Assembly (NCBI RefSeq): GCF_030317115.1
Contig: NZ_JASZYF010000015.1
Coordinates: 55,712 to 119,711 of the forward strand
Source: Variovorax gracilis
Lineage (GTDB): Bacteria > Pseudomonadota > Gammaproteobacteria > Burkholderiales > Burkholderiaceae_C
DNA: 64,000 bases
Direction of reading: 5' to 3'
A program made the translations under genes and the position numbers. Every line of letters begins with the position of its first letter. Positions within the stretch are counted from its first letter, which is position 1. Below are positions 52,966 through 62,715 of this stretch, piece after piece. A model generated the notes under the pieces. The model saw only the letters and a list, made by a program, of their open reading frames with translations, was not told the origin of the DNA and made no database searches.

Positions 52966-53594
52966 TGGAAGCCCCGGTCGTTGAGGGGTCGCCATATTCA
53001 GTTTGCTCACGGCTAGTGTCAAGAGAGCGATGCGATTCGATCGCGGGACCCAGTTCGCTGGCTGCTACCCACCCCAGTGGCCCCAAACCTGTCGCCGCAG
53101 CCTTCGCCCGACGAACCTTCGCACCCGACCTTCCGGCAGCGGTCGTCTGGGTTGTCGTACCTTTCATGGAAATCGGTCCACTTTGCTCATGAAAGTCCCT
53201 GTCCGACAGGCACTTGCACCGCCAAAATCCCCCGGCAAAAACTATAAGTGTCCAGCCTTTGATTCGCAAAGCCCAGTTCCTGCTCGACGCACTCTTCCGC
53301 ACGACAAGTACGACCACCCCAGATTGCAGTCGGCGACGGAGATGGCCACGCGAATATTGAGACCATGGACGGCATCGATCGATTGCGAAGACGGCCCAAG
53401 TCTGACTAGTGGTTTGGCGAGCTGTCGATTGGCGGTAACAGCGCGAGGTCCATGAGACTTCGCGTGACATTCCTCATCCAGGCCCACTGAAGTCGGGGCC
53501 GCCGGCTCCGGCGACGCCTCGATCTCTCGCCGGCTGCCGCCATCGTAGACGAGCTGCTTCGGTCCGAGTTGGGCTTCGAACTGCGACTCCCGAT
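52966..53594. other. Gene-poor stretch between the exported-protein gene and sixA
   Basis: About 630 bp. Overlapping short frames on both strands (for example 53003-53455 plus and 53242-53691 minus) show no recognisable domain and look like remnants or shadows. No IS end or RNA gene was seen. Confidence 0.4.
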
Positions 53595-54080
53595 CTACTT
53601 CTTTGGCACGTCCAGATTGGTCTTCGCCGGACCAATCTCCCCTACATCTGCCCACGCCTTTACATCGAAGCGGAACTCGGCGACTGCACATGTGGGCATG
53701 TCGGTGATTTCGCTCGACAGCCGATGTGAGAGATCAGTGAACTCGGGGTTATGGCCGAAAAGCATCACCCGTTTTAGCTTGTGATCAAGTGCGCAAACGA
53801 CGGCGAGCAGGCCGTCCGGGCTGCTGGCGTAGATTCGTTCATCGACAACGATGCCCTTGCGTTGGTAGCCGATCTCGTCGGCGATGAGTTGTGCCGTCGT
53901 CAGCGCGCGCAGTGCCGGGCTCGACACGAGCAGATCCGGCTTCACCCCGCGCTCGCTGAGGCGCTTGCCCATTGTGAGCGCGTCCCGGCGGCCGCGATCG
54001 TCCAACGGTCGCTCCCGATCGGGCAAGGTCGGATCGTCGCGACTCGATTTGGCATGCCGAACTAGAAACAAGGTTTTCAC
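53595..54080 (-). CDS. sixA: Phosphohistidine phosphatase SixA
   Basis: 161 residues from the GTG at 54080, giving the standard N-terminus KTLFLVRHAKSS, in which the RH pair starts the histidine phosphatase active site. A second His lies in MLFGHNPEF, and SSPALRALTTAQLI is the conserved middle. The family removes phosphate from phosphohistidine, for example on phosphorelay or PTS proteins. The gene is monocistronic here; a partner CHAD/CYTH gene often next to sixA is not visible. Confidence 0.88.
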   Translation of the reverse strand: MKTLFLVRHAKSSRDDPTLPDRERPLDDRGRRDALTMGKRLSERGVKPDLLVSSPALRALTTAQLIADEIGYQRKGIVVDERIYASSPDGLLAVVCALDHKLKRVMLFGHNPEFTDLSHRLSSEITDMPTCAVAEFRFDVKAWADVGEIGPAKTNLDVPKK

Positions 54081-54216
54081 GATCAACTTTCGATCTCGTG
54101 CAACTGTACACCGCATGATGAGAGGATGCGGCGGACCTCGCCAAGGGATGGACCGGCGTCCAATCCGTTAGATTCGCTCATGTAGCGCGCGAGGCGCGGG
54201 AAGGCAAGGAGCGAGG

Positions 54217-54591
54217 ATGCAAGCTGTGTCGATCCACGTCGTAGACGTGGCCAACGGGGTTGTTGCAGTGGGCATGCGGGTGGAGATCCTGCGTCAGGCA
54301 AGTGGCGAGCAAGGGCGGCCCGAACGCTGGGAGCCTTTGGTTGCCGGAAAAGTAGGGCGCAACGGCGTGGTCGACGGCTTCGAGGGCCAGGCCCAACTGT
54401 TTAATGTGGGCGTGTACGAGATGCGGCTGCATGTAGGGGACTACTACCGTGAACGCGGACAGACGCTTCCCGAGCCGGCGTTCATGGACGTCCAGTGTTT
54501 CCGTTTCGGCTTGGCCGATCTTTCGCGGCACTACCATCTTCCGGTGAAGCTCACCCCTTGGGGACTGTCCTGCTTTCGCGGGGCGGCTTGA
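54217..54591 (+). CDS. Transthyretin-like protein, HIU-hydrolase related
   Basis: 124 residues. It follows the 5-hydroxyisourate hydrolase pattern: VSIHVVDVANGVVAVGMRVEIL, a middle GKVGRNGVVDGFEGQA, and the ending YHLPVKLTPWGLSCFRG. The N-terminal His and the YHLP His are present. The 'DGR' that supplies the catalytic Arg in PucM reads VDGF, and the C-terminal 'YRGS' reads FRGA, so activity in purine breakdown is uncertain. AAGGAG five bases before the ATG supports the start. No other urate genes are nearby. Confidence 0.65.
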   Translation: MQAVSIHVVDVANGVVAVGMRVEILRQASGEQGRPERWEPLVAGKVGRNGVVDGFEGQAQLFNVGVYEMRLHVGDYYRERGQTLPEPAFMDVQCFRFGLADLSRHYHLPVKLTPWGLSCFRGAA

Positions 54592-54790
54592 ATCGGGGTC
54601 GACATCCGAAACGACCTCGCTGAGGCCCCTCGGGGTGGGCGCTTCAAGGCAACCTCCTTGCTAAGCGTGATGGCCGACCTGAAGTGGCTTGCCAAGCGGC
54701 GCGCGTTGCGTATCCTGTGCCAATGAGTTCCGGACTCACAGTGCCAGCACATCCCGAGCAACGGTCATCGGGATCGGCTCGGGCTACGCC

Positions 54791-56549
54791 ATGAGTGGTG
54801 CGAGTCTTCATCACCGGCTCGCAGCCATTCTTGTGGCCGATGCCGTGGGGTATTCGCGTCTGATGGCCAGCGACGATTGCGCCACTCTGACCGCATTGGA
54901 TGCGGCCCGAGCGGTGATCCGTGCCCAGATCGAGTCGCAGCAAGGGCGAGTCATTGACATGGCGGGCGATTCCGTTCTGGCAATCTTTGGCACCGCATCG
55001 GGCGCTGTAGCGGCGGCTTTGGTCGTTCAGGCACAGCTGAACGCACAAGCCGAGACAGAAGCATCGAATCGGCAGATGCGTTTTCGCATCGGCCTGCACC
55101 TCGGTGACGTGATCGAAAAAAATGACGGCACGGTGTACGGCGACGGGGTAAATATCGCCGCTCGATTGCAAACGCTGGCTGGCGCGGGCGGCATCTGCGT
55201 GTCGGAGTCTGTCCGGACCGCCGTCAAAGGGCGGGTGCCCGCAATATTCGACGATATGGGCGAACACGCAGTGAAAAACTTCCCCGATCCCGTGCGGGCT
55301 TGGCGCGTTCTTGCGGAAGACAGGGCGACCGAACACAGAGGCGCTCGCGCTGTCGAGCGTAAGGGATCTGCTTGCAAGCCGGCAATTGCGGTGCTGCCCT
55401 TCAAGGTTCTATCGACGGATCCGAAGCTTGGATTCCTCGCTGATGGTCTGGTCGAAGACGTAATCGCATTGCTTGCGCGGGTAGCCGGATTCGAACTGAT
55501 CTCCCAATCGTCGTCTTTCGCGTTCCGTGGGCTCGGCGCGGGAGTTGCGTCGATTGCATTCGAACTCGGCGTGCGATACGGTCGTCGAAGGTAGCGTGCG
55601 TTCCATCGGTGACGTGGTTCGTGTCACGGCACAGCTAATTGATGCCGCATCCGCGCGCGTGCTCTGGTCTGGCCGCTTCGAGGCTGATCCAGCACAGCTT
55701 GTGGACTTGCAAGACGACATTGCACGCGGCGTCATTTCGGAACTCGAACCGGAGCTCACGCGCGCAGAAATTGCCCTTATCCATCGATTGCGCCCGAGTA
55801 ACGTGGGCGCATGGGGACACTATCAGCAAGGCGTCGGCGCCGTCACCCTCATCGGCTGGACAGAGGAAGCAATCCGCGAGGCGAGGAATAAGTTGCGCAT
55901 GGCCTATCAGCTCGATCCGGGATTCGCTGAAGCAGAGGCCCTCTTCGCGCTGTGGACCGTTCTGGGCAGTACGACCGGGCTACTCCCCAGCACGTCGGAC
56001 ATCGTGGAGGAGGCTCGAATTGCGGCGGAGCATGCCCTTTCCCTGGACGACGGAAACACGTTGGTGCTTGGATTTGCGGGTTGCGCCTTGGCCGATATTG
56101 GTCAGCTTGAGCGCGGTGCACAGATCCTGCTTCGTGCCTTGGAGATCGACCCCAGCAATGCTCAGGCTCATGTGGCGCTTGGCGTTACTTACGGACGCAT
56201 GGGGCGAAGTGACGATTCGCTCGAGCGCATGAGCTACGGGATGCGAATTAGTCCGAGAGACCGGCGACTGGGTTTTTGGGGCTGGGCCCTTGGCTGCCGA
56301 CTGATGAAAGCTCAACGCCTGGAGGAAGCCCTCGAAGAGACGCTGGCAAGTGCCCGTCGTGACCCGAGGCTCCATCTCAGCCGGATCCTGGAAGCGGCGC
56401 TGTTGCTCGAGATGGGGCGGGAATCGGAAGCGCGAATCGCGGTCGCGACTGCCCGGTTCATTCGTTCAAGGCTTTCACTCCAGGAAGTCGCGCATACACA
56501 TGGCCCACGCATCGGGGCGAGGCTCGATGCGCTGTGGCGTGACGGCTGA
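54791..56549 (+). pseudogene. Adenylate cyclase with TPR-like tail, broken by a +1 frameshift
   Basis: The N-terminal part from ATG 54791 is a class III cyclase domain (ILVADAVGYSRLM with metal Asp, DMAGDSVLAIF with the second Asp, VNIAARLQTLA), followed by a FlgO/CadC-like AIAVLPFKVLSTDP segment. Around 55577 one extra G shifts the frame: the first frame ends within VASIAFELGVRYGRRR, and the next frame continues VVEGSVRSIGDVVRVTA and TPR-like repeats up to 56549. Removing one base restores ELGVRYVVEGSVRS, the standard family reading. The mutation may be real or an error. If intact the protein would be about 585 residues. Confidence 0.7.
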
Positions 56550-57536
56550 TGGACCAGTTCACGGTGCCCCCCAGCGACGCGGGCCACGCACAGCGAGGGT
56601 CGGGGTTTCTCCCCATGAGTTGCTGCAGTCGAATCATGTAGTCGCACGGTGTCGGTTCGCCGTCCAATGGACGCTGGATGAGTCTCCGACCAACCTGCTT
56701 CGAAAGTCGTGCAGTGTCGGGAGAGAGAAACTTGCAATCAAGACGATTTGCTGCTCAAACAATTTGGCGCTCTCGTCCGGTCCAATAGGGCCTGCGCAAA
56801 TCCTTCTTCAGGATCTTCCAGTCGAGTTTCGAGGCAGTGCGTCGGCGACGTCGACGGACTTCGGGCATTTGAATGACGCCAGCCGCCCGCGACAGCAGGC
56901 CAGAACCTGCTCGATGTCGAAAACATCACCACTCATAAAGCGTCTTCAAATTTGACATCATGGGGGATTGCAAACGCTTTCGGAAAGTCCCACCTTCGGC
57001 GCCTCCCGGCCGCCGATCACATGAAGCTTCATCCACGCCAGCCATTGCTCGTATGCCAGGTCACCTGGCTCTCCGGCAAAGTCGATGGCCCGAAGTCCCG
57101 CCAAGTGCGCATGAACGCGGCGGCTGTCCTCCGCAAGAGCTCGACAAATCTGCAACGCGAATGAGGAGGTCGCCACGTCGCCGATGCCGTCGAGGAGGCT
57201 TCGAGCACGCGTTGGCGCCACGACTTCGTCTCGTCACGAAGCACGGCCTCGCTCTGACGGCCTGCTGCTCACACTGATATGGTCGCTCGCGTCAACGGAT
57301 CCTCTTTTGGTTCATGCAGGCGGCATGGGGTGATGCGCGACGAGTTTGCTGCTTCGTCGATGGATCAGACTGATATCCGTGGGTTGGCTACCACCGTGCA
57401 TCGATCCGTCATGGAAGCTGCCTCGCTCTAGTGACGCAGGTTGCCGAAGGCCTTCTGGCGATAGTGTGAATGAGGGTTCTTCCCATCGTGATGCCGTGAC
57501 GCATCACCCGATGACGCCTGCTGCGTAGCCCGTTCC
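56550..57536. other. Gene-poor stretch left of the IS110 element
   Basis: About 990 bp. The best frame is at 56958-57221 on the minus strand, containing ATSSFALQICRALAEDSRRVH, which may be a remnant. Another frame at 56738-56932 is less likely. No RNA gene or clear repeat. Confidence 0.4.
56958..57221 (-). pseudogene. Possible remnant of an unidentified gene
   Basis: An 87-codon frame in which GIGDVATSSFALQICRALAE then DFAGEPGDLAYEQWLAW reads like a real helical protein. An adjacent frame upstream (RDETKSWRQRVLEA) would join it if one base were shifted near 57205. No family recognised. Confidence 0.25.
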
Positions 57537-58655
57537 TTATTGCTGCGATGTCGACTCCGCTGCGGACAGTTGCGCGATGGCCCAGATGAAGCCAGTCAAC
57601 TCCCGCGCGACCGCCACACAGACCTTGTTGGCCTGCACACCCCGGCTCGACAGCCGGGCGAACCGTGCGCACAGGCGCACCTGTGCCTTCCACGCGTGGG
57701 TGCGTATGCGTGGCGGCAACGCCTTGCTGCGGTCACGCAATTCCTGGCTCATGCGTGCCGGGAAGCGATAGTTCCACGCTGCCTCTGTCAGCAGGCGCCT
57801 CGCGTGAGCGTTCCCGGTCTTGGTGATCGAGCCACGACGTACGCTGCCGCCGCTGGAATGCTCCGACGGTACGAGTCCCAGGTAGCCCATACGCTGGCGA
57901 GCGCTGGCGAAGCGGTGGATGTCGCCGATCTCGCACACCAGCCCAATGGAGCTGACGGTATCAATGCCGCGCAGCGCTCGCAAAGCCGCCACAACCGCCT
58001 CGAAGCGCCAGCCTTTGGTGCCCTGCGCGAGTGCCGCACCCAATCGCTGCACCCGTTCATGTGCGCCCTGTGCGGCCAACTGGTACTCGGTCAGCGCGAT
58101 CTGGTCCGCCGGGTGATCGAAGCGTTGCAGGGTGATCCAGCGCTCGTGCATCTTGGTCCAGGAGGTCTTGCCCGGATAGCGTCGTTCATGTCGCAGCAAG
58201 AAGGCCTTGAGTTGCTGGCGAGCCTTCAGACGCAAGTTGACTGCGTCTTCACGGGCGCGCCAAAGGTTGCGCATCGCCTCGTGGGCCTCGTCGGGCACCC
58301 AGATCGCCTTGAGCTCGCCGGCTCGCGAAAGCTCGGCCAGCCGTGCGCAATCGCGCCGGTCGGTCTTGATTCGCTCGCCCGCTCGGCGCGGCACCAGCGA
58401 AGGCGCGATGACCTCGCAACGGTAGCCCTGTGCGCTTAGCGCGCGATACAGCCCATAGCCCGTCGGCCCAGCCTCGTAGACCACGCTGACTTGCCTAGGC
58501 GGGCCGTACTTGCGCAACGCCTTGAGCACCACCTGCACGTCGGGCCTCAGGGTGCCCACGAACCGGCTCGGCTCTCGCCCAGCTTCACAAACGGCAACAG
58601 CAATGCTGTCCTTGTGCGCATCCAGACCAACGAAGAACTTGATACTCTCGTCCAT
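57537..58655 (-). CDS. IS110-family transposase
   Basis: 372 residues from the ATG at 58655, preceded by GGAG eight bases away. The N-terminal DEDD domain begins FFVGLDAHKDSIAVAV and holds VVYEAGPTGYGLYRAL and KTDRRDCARLAEL; the C-terminal transposase_20 domain has LRALRGIDTVSSIGLVCEIGD and ARQRMGYLGLVPSEHSSGG with the catalytic Ser. All motifs are intact. IS110 elements have no terminal inverted repeats, so its ends cannot be placed by eye; the element probably spans about 57.5-58.8 kb. Confidence 0.93.
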   Translation of the reverse strand: MDESIKFFVGLDAHKDSIAVAVCEAGREPSRFVGTLRPDVQVVLKALRKYGPPRQVSVVYEAGPTGYGLYRALSAQGYRCEVIAPSLVPRRAGERIKTDRRDCARLAELSRAGELKAIWVPDEAHEAMRNLWRAREDAVNLRLKARQQLKAFLLRHERRYPGKTSWTKMHERWITLQRFDHPADQIALTEYQLAAQGAHERVQRLGAALAQGTKGWRFEAVVAALRALRGIDTVSSIGLVCEIGDIHRFASARQRMGYLGLVPSEHSSGGSVRRGSITKTGNAHARRLLTEAAWNYRFPARMSQELRDRSKALPPRIRTHAWKAQVRLCARFARLSSRGVQANKVCVAVARELTGFIWAIAQLSAAESTSQQ

Positions 58656-59145
58656 GGCTCGTCTCCATACGGTTTGCGGCTGGCCTACGCTCGCCGCATG
58701 TGGCTCGGCGCCTCTCAGAGCACGCAATCCACGATACCGGAGACGAGCCCCCCGCTGCCTATCGAGCGACCATGATGTCTAGTATGTATTTCCAGCGCTT
58801 GCCTCGGCGATCAAGAGCACACGGCGGCGCTCAAGAATGTTGTCCCAGGTCAGGTCTCCACGGTGTTCGGAAAACTGGCGATTGCGAGGGATGAAGTCGT
58901 CAGCCTCGGCCCCCTCTTGATGGTTCGTTTCGCTGAATGTGCGTAGCATCCGGCCAGTGCACGGGCCGTCATCTGAGCTCCCGCCTAAGACCGCTCCGCG
59001 CCCCGCGGATGACCGTGGGCGCACTCTGGTCGTTGAGCATCAATGGCACGGGCAACGTCCCCGACGGACTGGTCGCCATCGGCGCTGCGGCAGCGGGCGG
59101 TTTGGCTGGATTGCTGGCGCCAGGGCGGGGAACGAGCAACCCTGG
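58656..59145. other. Region between IS110 transposase and CHAT peptidase
   Basis: It contains the right flank of the IS110 element and, at 58779-58949 on the minus strand, a short frame that resembles the start of a NACHT-type NTPase. The rest (58950-59145) holds no recognised gene. Confidence 0.45.
58779..58949 (-). pseudogene. N-terminal stub of a NACHT/STAND-like NTPase, cut at its P-loop
   Basis: 56 codons from the ATG at 58949. The reading includes GDLTWDNILERRRVLLIAEA then SAGNTY and a stop. The arrangement 'W..LL..RRVLLiaEAgaGKT' is the start of NACHT-like NTPases, several of which defend against phage. Here the P-loop Lys reads Asn and the frame ends at once, just where the IS110 flank begins. 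The remainder of the gene was not found on the other side of the IS. By-eye call. Confidence 0.35.
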
Positions 59146-61782
59146 CTAATCAGGCTCACCCATCAGCACGAACGCGGCCCAGAAGGCCGTCTTGGGATAA
59201 GTCTCGCGCGTAGCCATCATCGCGTCGCGCAGAGCCTCGCTCTTGCCGGCTCCCGCCTGCAGGCGGCCGTAGAAGCTCACCATGAGGTCGCGCGTGGGCT
59301 CATCTGGAATGGCCCACAGCGATACGATCACGCTCGGCGCGCCCGCCGCGATCCAGGCGCGTGACAGGCCGATGACGCCCTCGTCGTTGATCGCGCCGCG
59401 GCCCGAGTCGCAGGCGCTCATCACGACGAGGTCGGCATTGGTCGTGGCGTCGGCGATCTCGTCGGCGGCGAGCATGCCGTTGTCGGCGCCGCTGGGGGCC
59501 AGCGCCAGCATGCCGGGGGTTTTGGATTCGTTGCTGGCGTCGCCGCCGAGCATGGTCATGCTGCGCACATGGGGGTTGGCCTGGCGCTGCGACCGCTCGG
59601 TGACGTCATCCAGGAAGCCGTGCGTGGCCAGGTGGATGTAGCGCGCATCGCGCGCGTCGCGAATCACCCTGGCCTTGGTGGCGGCGGCGCCCGTGAGTGG
59701 CAGTGCCTTCAGCAGGGTGCCGATCGCCCTGGCCTCTTCTTCGGCGCCGGGCAAGTCGGGAATGTCCAGCGCAGGCTGTCCGGGCACCGGCGTGTAGGTC
59801 GGCATCACCGGGTTGCCCACGATGAGCGCCGGCCCGTTGGCGCGCGACGTGCGCTTGCGCACGCCCGTCAGCGCCAGCGTTTGCATCGACGGCGTGATGG
59901 AGACCGAATAGCGCGCAACCAGGGGCGCGCCCGCCGCATCTTCCAGCGCGGCAAAGGGCACGAGGAACAGTGCGCCCTGCGGCATGAATAGCACGCGCGC
60001 CCCGTCTCCGGCGGGCAGCAGGTCCGCTACCGGTTCGATCAGCACCTGGTACAGGCGCCGCAACTCGTTGCTCGATCGCGTGACGCGCGGGGGTGGACGC
60101 GCGGCGACGACCGCGACCGGCCCGCGGCCTGCCACGCCGAACATCCTGCGCGCTTGCATGATGGCGTCCGTCAACGCGTAGGTCTCGTCTGCGTTGTCGA
60201 GCACGCCGGCAAACGGACGTTCGCGCATCGTGACGCGCCCGTCCGGGCTCACGACCCACAGGCGCACGCCGGTCTCGCGATCAGGCATGCGGCTGGGCAG
60301 CTTGTTGACGGTGGTGGTGATCGAGTACGCCACCACCGTGGCGCGCCGCTCGGCCGCCATCTGGCGCATGTCGGCGATGCTGGCCGGCCGGCTGGCGGCG
60401 ACGGCTTGCGGGTTGTCGAACACTTCCTTGCGCAGGTCGGCTCCCGTTGGCGAGTCGCCCGACGGCGAAGCTTGCCGCCGCGTGGCCGAAGCGGTCATTT
60501 CTTGCAGGGAGGGCGCCGGCTTGTAGAACGCGCGATTGGCCAACACTTGCGCCAAGGCCCGGGCACGGCATTGCTCCGCGGCTTCGAGGGCGCGCTCCGG
60601 TGCGTTGCTTTGTGCGTTGACCTGCTCGAGCAGCGGGCAGGCAAAGCTGGGCAGGAAGGTCTCGCCGGTGGTCATGGCACCTGCCGCCACATTGCGTTGC
60701 TGCCCGGCCATCATGGCCCCCATGGCCAGGGTGTTCATCGACTCCGCGATCTGCGGGTACGCACCCAGGACGCCGACCACTTCCTCGCGCTCGGCCAGGG
60801 CACCTTCCAGCAGCGTGCGCGCTTCGTCGAGGCGTCCGGCACGCTGCAGCGCGAGCGCAAGATAGGGTGGCACGATGCTGCGATCCATGACCCCGCCTTC
60901 ACCCTGGCTTTGCACGATCGCGTTGGCCTGGCGCAGGCTGTCGATGGCCGCGTTCATGTTGTTGGCCTGGAGCTGCGCCAAGCCCATGAGCACCAGCAAC
61001 TCGGACTGCACCTGGCGCTGGGTGTGGGCGGCCATCGTGTCTTCCTGGTCGCGCTGCGCGCGTTCCATCATGGCCTGGATGTCGACGCCACCGCCGCCAA
61101 AGAGCGAAAACCCGGGCCTGGTTGGCGGCTGCAGCACCTGCGATTTGGGCATGGGCGGCGTGGCCTTGCCAACGATGGCGAGCGCTTGATCGAACGCTGC
61201 GCGCGCCTCTTCGGTGCGGCCTGCGGCGAGCAGGCTCTTGCCCATTTCGGCCAGCAGCCGGATGCGGACGTCCTCGCTGGGCGCGTTCGGCAAAGCGTCG
61301 CGGAATGCGTCGGCGGAGCGGTCGAAGCGGCCCTTGTCGAAACGCAGGAGCCCTTCCTGCAACGCTTGCATCCACGGCGGGTCGGCGCGGGCCGCGTCGT
61401 CACATCGAAGCTCGCGCTCCCGCGCCACCACGACGGGCAAAGGCCCGAGCCAGAAGCCGCCGCCGTCGACGGATTGGCTGAGGGCTTGGGTCATGCTGCG
61501 GCACATCTCTTGTTTCGAGTTGCGCACGCGCATTTGCGCGGCAGCTGCGGGATCGAGCGCTGGCGGCGTTGGCGCCGCGGGTGCGGCGGGTGGGGGACTG
61601 CAGCCCGCCCTTTGCAACAGCGCATCGACGTTGGCATTCGGGACCGCCCGCGCAAGTTCCACCAGTTGCGCGCACTGGGCATCCACGCCCGGGAAGCCTA
61701 GGCCCTGCGGTGGCCGCATCTGCGCCCATGCGGAGCCTACGACCAGGCATGCAGGCAAGAAGAGAATTGCACGGGCTTTCAT
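59146..61782 (-). CDS. CHAT-domain peptidase with TPR-like repeats, exported
   Basis: 878 residues. A Sec signal (ARAILFLPACLVVGSAWA) is followed by Cys-containing and helical TPR-like repeats (EARAAFDQALAIVGK, AQLQANNMNAAIDSLRQA). The CHAT domain occupies the last 330 residues, with His721 in HLATHGF and Cys791 in VVMSACDSGRG, plus VPFAALED and VIVSLWAIPDE landmarks. CHAT proteases belong to clan CD with caspases. Several act as effector proteases when fused or paired with sensors, but this one is secreted and has TPRs as its own sensor. The gene follows the SBP gene at 61787, with a hairpin between. Confidence 0.9.
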   Translation of the reverse strand: MKARAILFLPACLVVGSAWAQMRPPQGLGFPGVDAQCAQLVELARAVPNANVDALLQRAGCSPPPAAPAAPTPPALDPAAAAQMRVRNSKQEMCRSMTQALSQSVDGGGFWLGPLPVVVARERELRCDDAARADPPWMQALQEGLLRFDKGRFDRSADAFRDALPNAPSEDVRIRLLAEMGKSLLAAGRTEEARAAFDQALAIVGKATPPMPKSQVLQPPTRPGFSLFGGGGVDIQAMMERAQRDQEDTMAAHTQRQVQSELLVLMGLAQLQANNMNAAIDSLRQANAIVQSQGEGGVMDRSIVPPYLALALQRAGRLDEARTLLEGALAEREEVVGVLGAYPQIAESMNTLAMGAMMAGQQRNVAAGAMTTGETFLPSFACPLLEQVNAQSNAPERALEAAEQCRARALAQVLANRAFYKPAPSLQEMTASATRRQASPSGDSPTGADLRKEVFDNPQAVAASRPASIADMRQMAAERRATVVAYSITTTVNKLPSRMPDRETGVRLWVVSPDGRVTMRERPFAGVLDNADETYALTDAIMQARRMFGVAGRGPVAVVAARPPPRVTRSSNELRRLYQVLIEPVADLLPAGDGARVLFMPQGALFLVPFAALEDAAGAPLVARYSVSITPSMQTLALTGVRKRTSRANGPALIVGNPVMPTYTPVPGQPALDIPDLPGAEEEARAIGTLLKALPLTGAAATKARVIRDARDARYIHLATHGFLDDVTERSQRQANPHVRSMTMLGGDASNESKTPGMLALAPSGADNGMLAADEIADATTNADLVVMSACDSGRGAINDEGVIGLSRAWIAAGAPSVIVSLWAIPDEPTRDLMVSFYGRLQAGAGKSEALRDAMMATRETYPKTAFWAAFVLMGEPD

Positions 61783-61786
61783 GGCG

Positions 61787-62695
61787 TCATGGCCCGACGC
61801 AGGTCGGGCCGCTTAAGTCATCAACTGGGTGATCTCGTCGCTTCTTGCGGATCGCCCAGCCCGCCGGCGTCGCCTCGCGCAGCACGATGTCCCTGGGCAC
61901 GTCGAGCCTGGACAGGGGCTGCGCCCACATCCTGGCCTTCCAGCTCTCGACGACCATCGCGCCGATCAACCCGGCGTTCGCGATCTCGAGCATGTCCTCG
62001 TCCTCGAGCGCATCGGGCACCGGCAGAAGCGTCGCCGACGCCTTGCCGGCCGCGCGTATGCGCTCGTTCAGCGCGACAAGGCTCGCGTGGTAGCTCGACG
62101 ATTCACGTACGTGCACGTCCTGGCCCGACAGGTCGTCGAGGGAGCCGATCGTCGGTCCGGTGGACCCGGTGACGAGGATTTCGACGTTCGTCCAGTTCGG
62201 GTCAGGCGCGACGAAGTCGACGAGCTGCCTACGCTCGTCGGTGACACTCGGGTTGCCGAGCGCTATGTCGCCCAGCCCCGCAGCCAGGTTCGAGAGCAGC
62301 ATGTCGCCGGTGGTCGGAATGATGCAGACGGGCAGCGGCCGCTTGCCGAGCTGCCTGGTATAGGTCTTGTTGACCCAGCGCTCGAATTCGCGCACCAGCT
62401 CGGCTGGGAGCACGCGCTCGCGCCCCTTGTCGACGAAATACAGCGAACGGCTTAGCGGTACGTCGAAGCGGATCAAGCGGCACGCAAGTATCCCATCGAA
62501 GTCGCCGGTCCATGGCTTGCTCGCGACGTTCAGCCGGCGCAGCGCCGCGAGAGGCCTGGTCCCACCCGTCGTGCTCGCCGTCGCCGCCGCGAGGCCGCTG
62601 CCGCAGACAGCCATCAGCGTCAGCCCTGCCACGAGACGCGCCGCATGAAGCATCGCTAGCCGCCGCGAACTTTCAGCCGCCTGACATCGAACCAT
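61787..62695 (-). CDS. Periplasmic solute-binding protein (SBP_bac_3 type), C-terminus altered
   Basis: 302 residues. GGAGG eight bases before the ATG at 62695 supports the start. The signal region includes ARLVAGLTLMAVCGSGLA. The body is a family 3 solute-binding fold: DKGRERVLPAELVREFERWV, GDIALGNPSVTDERRQLVDFV, SLDDLSGQDVHVRESSSYHASL and ATPAGWAIRK. It resembles the N-terminal half of MltF-type proteins, but no lytic domain follows. The last 18 codons read through a hairpin; in the next frame SDEITQLMT and a TAA end just before the hairpin, so an inserted base near 61836 may have changed the tail. Confidence 0.78.
   Translation of the reverse strand: MVRCQAAESSRRLAMLHAARLVAGLTLMAVCGSGLAAATASTTGGTRPLAALRRLNVASKPWTGDFDGILACRLIRFDVPLSRSLYFVDKGRERVLPAELVREFERWVNKTYTRQLGKRPLPVCIIPTTGDMLLSNLAAGLGDIALGNPSVTDERRQLVDFVAPDPNWTNVEILVTGSTGPTIGSLDDLSGQDVHVRESSSYHASLVALNERIRAAGKASATLLPVPDALEDEDMLEIANAGLIGAMVVESWKARMWAQPLSRLDVPRDIVLREATPAGWAIRKKRRDHPVDDLSGPTCVGP
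61791..61810 (-). terminator. Hairpin between the solute-binding gene and the CHAT gene
   Basis: A perfect 8-bp stem GGCCCGAC / GTCGGGCC with a 4-base loop. There is no T-run after it, so a Rho-independent terminator is not proven. A TAA in the neighbouring frame at 61813-61815 ends directly before it. Confidence 0.4.
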
Positions 62696-62715
62696 TGTTC
62701 GTGCCTCCGGAGCAA

